Source of the DNA: Sporotomaculum syntrophicum
GTDB lineage: Bacteria > Bacillota > Desulfotomaculia > Desulfotomaculales > Desulfallaceae
Assembly: GCF_009932395.1 (NCBI RefSeq)
Contig: NZ_LSRS01000002.1
Location: 385,077-449,076 of the forward strand
DNA length: 64,000 nt
Direction of reading: 5' to 3'
This document shows, one piece after another, positions 35,196 through 43,780 of this stretch; the first letter of the stretch is position 1; every line of letters begins with the position of its first letter. The translations under genes were made by a program, and so were the position numbers. A model generated the notes under the pieces. The model saw only the letters and a program-made list of their open reading frames with translations, was not told the origin of the DNA and ran no database searches.

Positions 35196-36062
35196 TTGAG
35201 TGCACATATGGTTATCGTCACCGGCCTGTCCGGTGCTGGGAAAACTCAAGCGCTACGCCACCTGGAGGACATGGGTTATTTTTGCGTGGATAATTTACCA
35301 CCTACCTTGATTCCCAAGTTCGCCGAACTCTGTGCGCAAACCAACCGCGGTATTAGTAATATGGCTCTGGTTGTAGATATTCGGGGTGGGGAATTTTTTC
35401 AAGCCTTGTCCGAAGTGCTGGAGCAGTTGAAGCAGTACGGTATTAAGTATGAAATATTATATCTGGAGGCCTCGGATGACGTGCTGGTAAGGCGCTATAA
35501 AGAATCACGCCGTCGTCATCCCCTTGATACGCATGGCGAAGTGCTGCCTAATATCCATGAGGAACGGATGTTACTGGCGGAAATCAGGGGACAGGCCGAT
35601 AAAATTATTGATACCTCAAATTTAAAGTCCCAGGAACTCAAAGATAAACTGATTGATCTGTTCAGCAGTGAAACAGCAAGTTCCCAACTGTTGATTTCCG
35701 TGATATCCTTTGGTTTTAAATACGGTATCCCCCTGGATAGTGACCTGGTCATTGATGTTCGGTTCTTGCCCAATCCTTTTTATGATCCGGCGATGAGGCC
35801 ATTGTCCGGTAATGAACCGGTGGTACGCGATTTTGTTTTTAATTCGCCGGTGACCATCGAATTTATGGAGAAATTTACCGACCTGGTGGAGTTTCTCATC
35901 CCGCGCTATATTGACGAGGGTAAGACGACATTAATGATTGCGATCGGTTGCACCGGTGGTATGCACCGCTCCGTAGCTCTGGCCAACCGGCTGGGTGAAA
36001 TACTCCAGAACAAGGAGTACCGGGTGGCGGTAATTCACCGGGATATTAACAGGGTTAGTTAG
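35196..36062 (+). CDS. rapZ: RapZ/YvcJ family nucleotide-binding protein
   Basis: This 288-residue P-loop protein has Walker [13 protein letters not shown] (~8-19), the [16 protein letters not shown] segment and the C-terminal domain with [24 protein letters not shown] and [17 protein letters not shown]. In E. coli RapZ guides RNase E to GlmZ RNA; in Bacillus the homologue binds nucleotides and affects competence. Firmicutes usually have rapZ-yvcK-whiA together; here yvcK is absent and whiA is 2.8 kb away, so the cluster has been broken. The start is TTG 35196, or ATG 35208. Confidence 0.93.
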   Translation: MSAHMVIVTGLSGAGKTQALRHLEDMGYFCVDNLPPTLIPKFAELCAQTNRGISNMALVVDIRGGEFFQALSEVLEQLKQYGIKYEILYLEASDDVLVRRYKESRRRHPLDTHGEVLPNIHEERMLLAEIRGQADKIIDTSNLKSQELKDKLIDLFSSETASSQLLISVISFGFKYGIPLDSDLVIDVRFLPNPFYDPAMRPLSGNEPVVRDFVFNSPVTIEFMEKFTDLVEFLIPRYIDEGKTTLMIAIGCTGGMHRSVALANRLGEILQNKEYRVAVIHRDINRVS

Positions 36063-36305
36063 GCGCAGCTGTAAGCTTAAACAGGCTAACAGCTGGCGGT
36101 ATATATAGTGCTATAAAGAGATCGAGTAGGGCATCGAGATATATTTTCGGTGTCTTTTTTACGCCAATGGTACAGCCAGGGTAAGTGCCATGCAATAATA
36201 TTAGTTGCCCAATGAGTTGCTTGACGCTGTTTGGTTTGCGGTATACTATGAAATAATATGAAAAACCAGTGTATTAGTTAAGAATTGTTTGAGGAAGTGT
36301 CAAGC

Positions 36306-37484
36306 ATGCCAGGGCGACAAGTATATTTGGACAACAGCGCCACCACCCGTCCTTACCCGGAAGTGGTCCAAGCCGTGGTGGAAGCGATGGAAGTGTATTA
36401 TGGCAACCCATCCTCGTTGCATAAAAAAGGCGTTGAAGCCAGCCGGGTACTGATCCAGGCACGGGAAGCGGTGGCTGCTAGCCTGGGTGTGGGTTCCGGT
36501 GAAATTGTGTTCACGGGCGGGGGCACCGAAGCGATTAATTTAGCCCTCAAGGGGGTACTGCCCGGCCGGCGGGGCAGGCATGTAATAACCACTGCAGTGG
36601 AGCACCCTGCGGTTTTAAATACCTGTGAGCAGTTAAAAGCGCAGGGTGTGGAGGTCACGGTGCTGCCTGTTGACGGGCAGGGTGTGCTGGAACCCGGGCA
36701 GCTTCAGAAAGCGTTGCGGGATGATACTTATCTGGTGTCCGTAATGTATGTGAATAATGAGGTGGGCGCGGTGCAGCCGTTGGAGGAAATCGCTGCAGTA
36801 CTGGCTGATTTACGCCGGGGTGGGCGCAAACTCCTGTGGCATGTGGATGCGGTGCAGGCTTACGGAAAACTGTCCGTGCGACCCAGGGAACTGGGTGTAG
36901 ATTTGCTGTCGGTGAGCGCCCACAAAGTGCATGGACCTAAAGGGGTAGGAGCGCTGTATGTAGCATCCCACACGCAGTTGCAGCCTCTGCTGGCAGGTGG
37001 CGGGCAGGAGCATGGCCTGCGTTCGGGTACGGAAAATGTGCCCGGCATCGCTGGTTTTGGTGTAGCGGCCGCAATAATTGCCCGGGAAGTTAAGGGAGTA
37101 GCCGGAAAAATTTTCTCTTTGAAAAAAAGGCTTGTCGATGGTATCATGGCAGCTGTTCCAGGTGCGGTTTTAAATGGCCCGGCGTGCCGGCAGGACAACC
37201 CGCGCTGTGCTCCGCAGATTGCTAACCTATCCTTCCCAGGCCTGCGCGGGGAGATACTGCTGCACTCCCTGGAGGAGCGGGGTATCTATGTTTCCACCGG
37301 TTCGGCTTGTGCCAGCCGGAAGAACCCGGGCAGCCATGTGCTCAAGGCAATGGGCGCCACAGGGGAGCTGCTGGAAGGGGCGTTGCGGTTCAGCCTGTCA
37401 CCGATGACTACGGTGGAGGAAATTGATTACACGGTGGAGCAAACAGCAGCTGTGGTCCGGGAACTCTATGCTTTATATAATTAG
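36306..37484 (+). CDS. iscS: Cysteine desulfurase (IscS/NifS type)
   Basis: This ~392-residue PLP enzyme takes sulfur from cysteine for Fe-S clusters and thionucleosides. Key features are YLDNSATTRPYPEV at the start, the PLP lysine in SVSAHKVHGPKGVG, and the persulfide cysteine in STGSACASRKNPGSHVL. ATG 36306 follows GAGGAAG by eight bases; a TTG at 36285 is less likely. thiI starts 86 bases downstream, and this pairing suggests the enzyme mainly supplies sulfur for 4-thiouridine in tRNA and perhaps thiamine. No iscU or iscR gene is adjacent. Confidence 0.94.
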   Translation: MPGRQVYLDNSATTRPYPEVVQAVVEAMEVYYGNPSSLHKKGVEASRVLIQAREAVAASLGVGSGEIVFTGGGTEAINLALKGVLPGRRGRHVITTAVEHPAVLNTCEQLKAQGVEVTVLPVDGQGVLEPGQLQKALRDDTYLVSVMYVNNEVGAVQPLEEIAAVLADLRRGGRKLLWHVDAVQAYGKLSVRPRELGVDLLSVSAHKVHGPKGVGALYVASHTQLQPLLAGGGQEHGLRSGTENVPGIAGFGVAAAIIAREVKGVAGKIFSLKKRLVDGIMAAVPGAVLNGPACRQDNPRCAPQIANLSFPGLRGEILLHSLEERGIYVSTGSACASRKNPGSHVLKAMGATGELLEGALRFSLSPMTTVEEIDYTVEQTAAVVRELYALYN

Positions 37485-37569
37485 CCGGCGTGGTGTACCA
37501 CGGGACTTTGGGGATCAGATCTATTGTAAACACTGGTATGCTTTTCAATTGTGAAAGGAACGATGGACC

Positions 37570-38766
37570 ATGTATAATATATATATGATTCGCTACGGGG
37601 AAATCGGGCTGAAGGGCAAAAATCGGCCGGCCTTCGAACGCCGGTTGATGGATAATATATATCGTGCACTCAAAAAATTGAGGTCGCCCTCCCGAGTGCT
37701 GCGGGTGTATGGCCGCATTTTAGTGGAAAGTGAAGCTGAGCCATCCCGGGTGCTGGAAATATTAAGTAAAGTCTTCGGTATTGTGGGCGTCAGCCCGGCG
37801 CTACGCCTGCCTCTGGAGGAGGAGGCTATTTGTGCAGGGGCGCTGGCGACAATGAAGGATGCCGCTGCCCGCATGCTGTTGCCTGCCGGCGTGGCGTTGA
37901 CTTTTAAGGTTGAATCTAGGCGCTCCAACAAGCAATTTCCTCGCACTTCCCCTGAGCTGAATGGTCTGATTGGCGGCTATTTGCTAGAGCATTTTCCCGG
38001 ACTACAGGTGGATGTGCATTCACCCAAAATTAAGGTACAGGTAGAAATCCGGGAAAAAAACGCCTTTGTGTACGCTGATGATATACCAGGTGTGGGCGGA
38101 CTTCCCGTTGGGGCGAGCGGCAAGGCTTTGCTGTTGCTTTCCGGGGGTATTGACAGCCCGGTAGCCGGCTGGATGGCCATGAAGCGGGGGATTGAAATTG
38201 AAGCGGTGCATTTTTACAGTTTCCCCTTTACCGGAGAGAAATCCCTGGAAAAGGTGCGTGACCTGTGCCGTATTCTCACCAACTATACGGCCAGGATTAA
38301 AATCCATATCGTGCATTTTACCGATATCCAAAAGGAAATCCAGAAGAACTGCCCTGAGGAACTGCGGGTGACTCTGATGCGGCGCATGATGTTTCGCCTG
38401 GCCGCGCGGATTGCGGATGAACAGGGGGCGCTGGCGTTGGTTACAGGGGAAAGTGTGGGTCAGGTGGCCAGCCAGACGCTGGAAAGCATGCGGGTTATAA
38501 ACCAGGTTGTCGATATTCCCGTGCTGCGCCCGGTTGTGGGCATGGACAAGCTAGAAATTGTAAGCCGGGCACAGGTCATCGGAACATATGAAACATCGAT
38601 ACTGCCTTATGAGGACTGTTGCACTTTATTTTTACCCAAGCATCCGGCCACCAGGCCCCGGCTGGAACAGGCGTTGGAGGCCGAGCAAGCTCTGGATATT
38701 GTAAGCTTGCTGGCCGGGGCGCTGGAACGAACAGTGGTGGAGGAGGTTCAGCAGCCCCTGCTTTAA
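37570..38766 (+). CDS. thiI: tRNA 4-thiouridine synthase ThiI
   Basis: This 398-residue enzyme adds sulfur to U8 of tRNA. It shows the N-terminal ferredoxin-like/THUMP region (~60-165), the PP-loop SGGIDSPVAGWMAMKRG (~193-209), and the ESVGQVASQTLESM and PYEDCCTLFLPKHP segments. It lacks the C-terminal rhodanese domain of E. coli ThiI, as is usual in Firmicutes, so sulfur is expected to come from the partner cysteine desulfurase just upstream. Start ATG is 10 bases after AAAGGAACG. Confidence 0.95.
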   Translation: MYNIYMIRYGEIGLKGKNRPAFERRLMDNIYRALKKLRSPSRVLRVYGRILVESEAEPSRVLEILSKVFGIVGVSPALRLPLEEEAICAGALATMKDAAARMLLPAGVALTFKVESRRSNKQFPRTSPELNGLIGGYLLEHFPGLQVDVHSPKIKVQVEIREKNAFVYADDIPGVGGLPVGASGKALLLLSGGIDSPVAGWMAMKRGIEIEAVHFYSFPFTGEKSLEKVRDLCRILTNYTARIKIHIVHFTDIQKEIQKNCPEELRVTLMRRMMFRLAARIADEQGALALVTGESVGQVASQTLESMRVINQVVDIPVLRPVVGMDKLEIVSRAQVIGTYETSILPYEDCCTLFLPKHPATRPRLEQALEAEQALDIVSLLAGALERTVVEEVQQPLL

Positions 38767-38870
38767 GCCTGTTGTGTAGTGTATTGTTGCCAGGGCGAGT
38801 GCAAATGCTCTCTTAGAACAGGGCATTTATACGAGTGGTGCGCTGGTTTTTCTTTGGGAGGTGGGCCACG

Positions 38871-39818
38871 TTGAGTTTTTCCACACTAACTAAGAACGAA
38901 CTGGCCAGGGTGATGGACCCAAGGCCTTGCTGTAAAATGGCCGAGCTGGTGGCACTAATTAAAATGGATGGTTCTTTACAGGTGAGCAGAGGCCAGGTGT
39001 CTTTAAATATATTAAACCATAACGCTGCGGTGGCCCGTAAGTTGTTTAAGCTGCTCAAAGAACTCTTCGGTATCCATGCCGAGGTGTTGGTGAAAAAAAA
39101 GATGCGCCTGCGTAAAAACAATGTTTATTGGGTGCGCATACCCCCCCAGGATGGCCTGCGGGAGATGCTGATACGGCTTGGCCTGCTCAATTCGGACGGA
39201 TATCTGCAGGAGGGGTTGCAGCAGGATTTAGTTAGTCGAAATTGCTGTCGGCGCGCTTACCTGCGGGGAGCTTTTTTAGGCGGCGGGTCGGTAAACAGCC
39301 CGGGCGGTAATTATCATATGGAGATTATTACAAGCAAAGGACGACATGCCACCGACCTTTGCCGGTTGATGCAAAAATTTGGCTTGTCGGCCAAGATAAG
39401 CCGGCGCAAAACCTGGTTTGTTATATATTTAAAAGACAGCGAGCAGATTGTGGAGTGCCTGAACGTGATCGGCGCCCACTCGGCGTTGCTTGAATTTGAG
39501 AACACCAGGATATATAAAGGGATGCGTAATCAGGTCAACCGCCTGGTTAACTGCGAAACAGCCAACTTGAATAAAACAGTGGATGCCTCACTGCGCCAAA
39601 CAGAAAGTATAACTCTCGTAGCCCGGACAGTCGGTATAGATAAATTGCCCTCCGGGTTGAGGGAGATCGCTGAGCTGCGCTTGAAATTTCCTGATGCCAC
39701 TCTGAAAGAACTGGGTGAAATGGCTAACCCGCCGCTGGGTAAATCGGGGGTTAACCACCGTTTGCGTAAGCTGGACCAGATGGCCGAAAAGCTGCGTGCT
39801 GGTGAGCCGAGGTTATAA
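38871..39818 (+). CDS. whiA: WhiA-type DNA-binding protein
   Basis: This ~315-residue protein has an N-terminal LAGLIDADG-like fold ([50 protein letters not shown] region) and a C-terminal helix-turn-helix ([21 protein letters not shown]). WhiA controls sporulation in Streptomyces and chromosome segregation and division in Bacillus. The catalytic residues of homing endonucleases are absent in this family. TTG 38871 ([13 protein letters not shown]) is chosen because GGGAGGTGGG precedes it and it matches the family start; a GTG at 38835 lies upstream of that site. Confidence 0.93.
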   Translation: MSFSTLTKNELARVMDPRPCCKMAELVALIKMDGSLQVSRGQVSLNILNHNAAVARKLFKLLKELFGIHAEVLVKKKMRLRKNNVYWVRIPPQDGLREMLIRLGLLNSDGYLQEGLQQDLVSRNCCRRAYLRGAFLGGGSVNSPGGNYHMEIITSKGRHATDLCRLMQKFGLSAKISRRKTWFVIYLKDSEQIVECLNVIGAHSALLEFENTRIYKGMRNQVNRLVNCETANLNKTVDASLRQTESITLVARTVGIDKLPSGLREIAELRLKFPDATLKELGEMANPPLGKSGVNHRLRKLDQMAEKLRAGEPRL

Positions 39819-39842
39819 ACTGAATTTTTTATTATTGGACGA

Positions 39843-39883
39843 CCTGTAATTTTTACTTGAGCAAGTAAATATAAAATTACAGG
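39843..39883 (+). terminator. Long hairpin after whiA
   Basis: An 11-bp outer stem (39843-39853 with 39873-39883) encloses an inner TTACTT/AAGTAA stem. The run of T is short (ATTTTT after six bases), so termination is likely but not certain. Confidence 0.55.
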
Positions 39884-39912
39884 CAGGATTTTTGCTAATG
39901 AATGTCGAAGTA
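39883..39912 (+). promoter_or_regulatory. Candidate sigma-H promoter of rpoN
   Basis: GCAGGATTT (39883-39891), 12 bases, GTCGAAGTA (39904-39912), one mismatch in GAAT. It lies 51 bases before the rpoN start. Confidence 0.45.
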
Positions 39913-39962
39913 ATGACTTAATAAAAATTAAATAGTTTATTGAATTGGGGGTATTTGGCTAA

Positions 39963-41393
39963 ATGCGCATGGGTTATGTGCTTGATGTTGTTCAAACTCA
40001 AAAACTAATTATGACTCCCGAATTGCGCCAAGCCATTGCTATTTTACAGTTTTCTTCCTTGGAACTGGGTACGTACGTGGAACAGCAGTTGCAGGAGAAT
40101 CCTATGCTGGAAATAGGTGAAGATTACGAAAATACTAACCTTGAAGAACCATTATCTGTTGAAGCCGATATCGGCGGCAAGGAAAAAGATAAAGATAAAG
40201 AAAATGAATACGATATAGATTGGCAGGATTATTTCCAAGATAGTAGCGATCTGGGTATGACTCCTTCTGAATCCTGTCGGGAACATAATGATTACACTTA
40301 TGAAAATTATATCAGCATTGCACCGAATTTAATGGAACACTTGATGCGTCAACTTGGTTTGGTGAAGATTAGTGAGCGGATAAGGGTCATTGCTGAATAT
40401 ATTATCGGTAATATCAATGATCATGGGTACCTTAGTTGTTCAATTGACGAAATAGCTCAAGAAGTTAATGAACCTGCAGAGAAGGTGTTGGAAGCCTTAA
40501 AAATTGTACAAACCTTCGATCCGCCTGGCATAGGTGCCCGTACGCTGCAGGAATGTCTGCTGCTGCAGTTGAATTACCTGAACTTTGATGACCCGCTGGT
40601 CTGTGCGGTAGTAGATAACCACCTTACGGATCTGGCCGACGGCAAGTACAACCGCATCGCCCAGGTGCTGGGTGTATCGGTACAAGAGATCCAGCAAGTG
40701 GCTGATTTGCTAAAAACCCTGGACCCTAAACCCGGGCGCAATTTCAGCAACCAAAATGATAATCGTTATATTGTGCCGGATATTGTTTTAAATAAAGCAG
40801 ATGGCGAGTATGAAATCATCACCAACGACACTTCAGTTCCTCGATTAACGATCAACAACACATACCGTGCTGTGCTGGGCCAGAGTAAGGGTGACAGCCA
40901 GACTAAAAAATTTGTGGAGAATAAACTAAATGCTGCGGCTTGGCTGATTAAAAGCATTGAGCAACGCCGTTTGACTTTATACAAGGTTACTAAGTGTCTG
41001 GTTGAATTACAGCGTGATTTCCTGGAACATGGGGTAAAATATTTAAAACCGCTAAATCTTAAAACTGTGGCAGATATTGTTGGTTTGCATGAGTCCACTG
41101 TATCTAGGGCGACCTCGAATAAGTATATTCAGACTCCCCAGGGTGTCTTTGAAATGAAATACTTTTTTTCTTCCGGTTTAAGCAGCATTGAAGGTTCCAC
41201 GGCAGTTTCTGCCGAAAGCATTAAAAAAACCTTACAAGAGATTGTCGACCGGGAAGATGCTAAAACGCCTCTAAATGACCAGCAGATCGCCGATATGTTT
41301 AAAACGCGCGGCGTGAAGATTTCCCGGCGTACAGTAGCAAAATACCGCGATGAGATGAATATACCTCCTATAAGAAAAAGAAAACGTTATTAA
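39963..41393 (+). CDS. rpoN: RNA polymerase sigma-54 factor
   Basis: This 476-residue sigma factor directs RNA polymerase to -24/-12 promoters and needs AAA+ activators. Region I begins LDVVQTQKLIMTPELRQAIAILQ with the Gln-rich motif, an acidic Region II spans ~50-95, and the C-terminal Region III holds a core-binding domain, a helix-turn-helix (TVADIVGLHESTVSRATSNKY) and the RpoN box ISRRTVAKYRDEMNIP at the very end. The ATG at 39963 or 39969 may be used. In many Firmicutes sigL/rpoN relatives lie upstream of the cggR-gapA glycolytic operon; here pgk follows. Confidence 0.96.
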   Translation: MRMGYVLDVVQTQKLIMTPELRQAIAILQFSSLELGTYVEQQLQENPMLEIGEDYENTNLEEPLSVEADIGGKEKDKDKENEYDIDWQDYFQDSSDLGMTPSESCREHNDYTYENYISIAPNLMEHLMRQLGLVKISERIRVIAEYIIGNINDHGYLSCSIDEIAQEVNEPAEKVLEALKIVQTFDPPGIGARTLQECLLLQLNYLNFDDPLVCAVVDNHLTDLADGKYNRIAQVLGVSVQEIQQVADLLKTLDPKPGRNFSNQNDNRYIVPDIVLNKADGEYEIITNDTSVPRLTINNTYRAVLGQSKGDSQTKKFVENKLNAAAWLIKSIEQRRLTLYKVTKCLVELQRDFLEHGVKYLKPLNLKTVADIVGLHESTVSRATSNKYIQTPQGVFEMKYFFSSGLSSIEGSTAVSAESIKKTLQEIVDREDAKTPLNDQQIADMFKTRGVKISRRTVAKYRDEMNIPPIRKRKRY

Positions 41394-41405
41394 TGACGAG
41401 AGAAG

Positions 41406-41432
41406 GAACCGCCTAGCGGTTCTTTTTTTTTG
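41406..41432 (+). terminator. Terminator after rpoN
   Basis: GAACCGC pairs with GCGGTTC across a three-base loop, followed by nine or more T. Confidence 0.9.
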
Positions 41433-41462
41433 TAGGTTTTTGTTTTTTGTATACAACAAAAA

Positions 41463-41492
41463 GCAGGAACTATTATCTAAATTAGCGAATAG
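41463..41492 (+). promoter_or_regulatory. Candidate sigma-H promoter upstream of pgk
   Basis: GCAGGAACT (41463-41471), 12 bases, AGCGAATAG (41484-41492). The -10 is a full RNNGAAT match, but the start codon is about 277 bases downstream. Confidence 0.4.
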
Positions 41493-41768
41493 AGTATAAC
41501 ATATTTGATTAAATAATACCAACTGATGTATACTATTAGAAATAGCGTTAATGCAGCAGTAACGAAATAAGCCGAAAAAAGTAAAATTAATGAAAATAAC
41601 GCGGCACGGTAAGATGCATCCGATAAAGAATTCAGGGCATACTAAATAAGGCGATTTACCACACGTTCCTTCCGCTTTTTCTTAGTACCCTCACTTCTTA
41701 TGCAGATGCACTTTCCGCAATGGTGATAAAAGAAGACTCTAATATTATTTCTTAAGGAGGGGGATTTT

Positions 41769-43016
41769 ATGGCCAAAAAGACGATCAGGGATGTGGATGT
41801 ATCCGGCAAGCGGGTGCTGGTGAGAGTGGATTTTAACGTTCCCTTGGATAAAAATGGTAATGTTGCTGATGATACTCGAATCAGGGCTACGCTGCCTACT
41901 ATAAAATATCTGCTCGGCGAAAAAGCTAAGGTAATCTTAATGTCGCATCTCGGCAGACCCAAGTTTGGGGAGCATAATGAAATTTACCGGATGGATGTCG
42001 TTGCTGAATGCCTGCAGAGGCTGTTAGAGGTTACGGTGCACAAGGCGGATGATTGCATTGGAGAATATGCTCAGCGGGCGGTAAAGCAGCTTAAGGAAGG
42101 TTCTGTGCTAATGCTCGAGAACCTGCGGTTTCACCCCGAGGAAAAGAAGAACGACCCTGAATTTGCCCGTCAGTTGGCCTCTCTAGCCGATGTAATGGTT
42201 GATGATGCCTTTGGTATGGTGCACCGGGCTCACGCCTCCAATTACGGGGTTGCTCAATATCTCCCTGTGGTGGCGGGTCTGTTAATGGAAAAAGAACTTA
42301 ACATGCTGGGGCAGGTGTTAAAATCTCCAAAATGCCCCTTTGTAGCCATTATGGGAGGGGCAAAAGTTTCGGATAAGATCACTGTGATCAACAATTTATT
42401 GGATAAGGTATGTACTTTATTAGTTGGCGGCGGTATGGCTAATACCTTCCTTAAAGCCAGCGGTCTGGAAATAGGAAAATCATTTTTAGAAAAAGATAAA
42501 GTTGAGCTGGCCGGGCAATTGATGCAAAATGCTCGGGACAAGGGTGTAGAACTTATATTGCCCGTGGATGTAGTAGTGGCCACGGAAATGTCTCCTGATG
42601 CAAATGTCCAAATAGTTCCGGTTAACGCTGTGCCGATAGATAGCATGATCTTGGATATAGGACCTGAGACGGTGAAAAAGTTTACTGCAAATCTCAAAAA
42701 CGCAGCTACGGTATTGTGGAATGGTCCCATGGGGGTATTTGAAATTGAGCCTTTTGCGAGTGGAACCATGGAAATTGCCCGTGCACTGGCCGATCTTGAT
42801 GCAATCACCATCATCGGCGGCGGTGATTCGGCGTCTGCAGTGGAAAAAGCAGGGGTAGCTGATAAAATTACCCATGTTTCCACTGGCGGTGGTGCGTCGC
42901 TTGCTTTTTTGGAGGGCAAGGAACTGCCTGGTTTGAAAGTGATCCAAGAAGTGGACCGGAGCGAGATCTATCCGCATTATCCTGAGGAGAGTGTAACATG
43001 GGCGAACCCCTCATAG
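41769..43016 (+). CDS. pgk: Phosphoglycerate kinase
   Basis: This 415-residue enzyme makes ATP from 1,3-bisphosphoglycerate. It shows VRVDFNVPLDKNGNVADDTRI at the start (split by the DFNVP motif), SHLGRPK, the LENLRFHPEE segment, GGAKVSDKITVI and the nucleotide-site GGGDSASAVEKAG. The C-terminus runs 18 residues past the usual end and overlaps the tpiA start by 19 bases, implying translational coupling. The start ATG follows AAGGAGGGGG. It is the first gene of the pgk-tpiA-gpmI-eno operon; gapA, which normally precedes it, is missing here. Confidence 0.97.
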   Translation: MAKKTIRDVDVSGKRVLVRVDFNVPLDKNGNVADDTRIRATLPTIKYLLGEKAKVILMSHLGRPKFGEHNEIYRMDVVAECLQRLLEVTVHKADDCIGEYAQRAVKQLKEGSVLMLENLRFHPEEKKNDPEFARQLASLADVMVDDAFGMVHRAHASNYGVAQYLPVVAGLLMEKELNMLGQVLKSPKCPFVAIMGGAKVSDKITVINNLLDKVCTLLVGGGMANTFLKASGLEIGKSFLEKDKVELAGQLMQNARDKGVELILPVDVVVATEMSPDANVQIVPVNAVPIDSMILDIGPETVKKFTANLKNAATVLWNGPMGVFEIEPFASGTMEIARALADLDAITIIGGGDSASAVEKAGVADKITHVSTGGGASLAFLEGKELPGLKVIQEVDRSEIYPHYPEESVTWANPS

Positions 43017-43765
43017 CAGGTAACTGGAAAATGTTTAAGACCGTCGGTGAGGCGGTCGATTTTGTGCGTGAGCTGGCGTACAGGGTATCCGGATTGCACG
43101 GGGTGGAAATGGTGGTATGCCCACCATTTACCGCCCTTGCGGCAGTGTCCGGGCTGCTGCGGGACCTGGGAGCGGGAATTGCCGTCGGGGCTCAGAATAT
43201 GTATTGGGAGAACGAGGGTGCTTACACTGGGGAAGTTGCCCCTGGCATGCTAAAAGAAATTGGCTGCCGTTATGTTATTCTTGGCCATTCCGAGCGCCGG
43301 CAGTATTTTGGGGAAACTGACGTCATGGTAAATAAAAAAGTACATGCTGCGCTGGCACACGATTTAATGCCTATTGTTTGTGTTGGCGAACGGCTGGAGG
43401 AACGAGAGTCCGGTACTACTGAAGCGGTTGTTCGCAAACAGGTGGAAGGCTCCCTGGCGGGGCTTAGCGCTGTGCAGGCGGCCAAGCTGGTAGTGGCTTA
43501 CGAGCCGGTCTGGGCTATTGGCACCGGGCGCACGGCCTCTGCCTCGGATGCCCAGCAGGTAAACGAGTTCATCCGTGGCTTGTTACGCAGCCTGTTTGGT
43601 GAAGTTGCGGCTCAGGCAGTCCGTATCCAGTATGGGGGTAGTGTTAAGCCGGGCAATGCTGCTGAATTAATGGCTCAGCCCGATATTGACGGGGCACTGG
43701 TGGGCGGGGCAAGCCTGGAGGTTGACAGCTTCACCGATATTATCAAAAATGCTGTTGCTGGATAA
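42998..43765 (+). CDS. tpiA: Triosephosphate isomerase
   Basis: This 255-residue TIM barrel interconverts dihydroxyacetone phosphate and glyceraldehyde-3-phosphate. The active-site residues are visible: GNWKMF (Asn, Lys), ILGHSERRQYFGE (His) and VVAYEPVWAIGTGRTAS (Glu), with the phosphate-binding YGGSVKPGN near the end. The ATG lies inside the end of pgk. gpmI begins 15 bases downstream. Confidence 0.97.
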   Translation: MGEPLIAGNWKMFKTVGEAVDFVRELAYRVSGLHGVEMVVCPPFTALAAVSGLLRDLGAGIAVGAQNMYWENEGAYTGEVAPGMLKEIGCRYVILGHSERRQYFGETDVMVNKKVHAALAHDLMPIVCVGERLEERESGTTEAVVRKQVEGSLAGLSAVQAAKLVVAYEPVWAIGTGRTASASDAQQVNEFIRGLLRSLFGEVAAQAVRIQYGGSVKPGNAAELMAQPDIDGALVGGASLEVDSFTDIIKNAVAG

Positions 43766-43780
43766 TGAGGAGGAAGATAT

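Larger units (their letters stand above)
41394..41768 (+). other. Gap between rpoN and pgk
   Basis: This 375-base gap holds the rpoN terminator (41406-41432), a TTTTTGTATACAACAAAAA palindrome-like stretch (~41442-41460), a candidate sigma-H promoter (41463-41492) and a leader of about 270 bases before pgk. I find no gene. A GGCACG...ATGC sequence near 41601 resembles a sigma-54 site, but its spacing is one base too long. Confidence 0.5.

Noticed and set aside
41595..41620. Possible sigma-54 promoter (GGCACG...ATGC) before pgk
   Set aside because: The spacing between GG and GC elements is one base longer than sigma-54 promoters allow.
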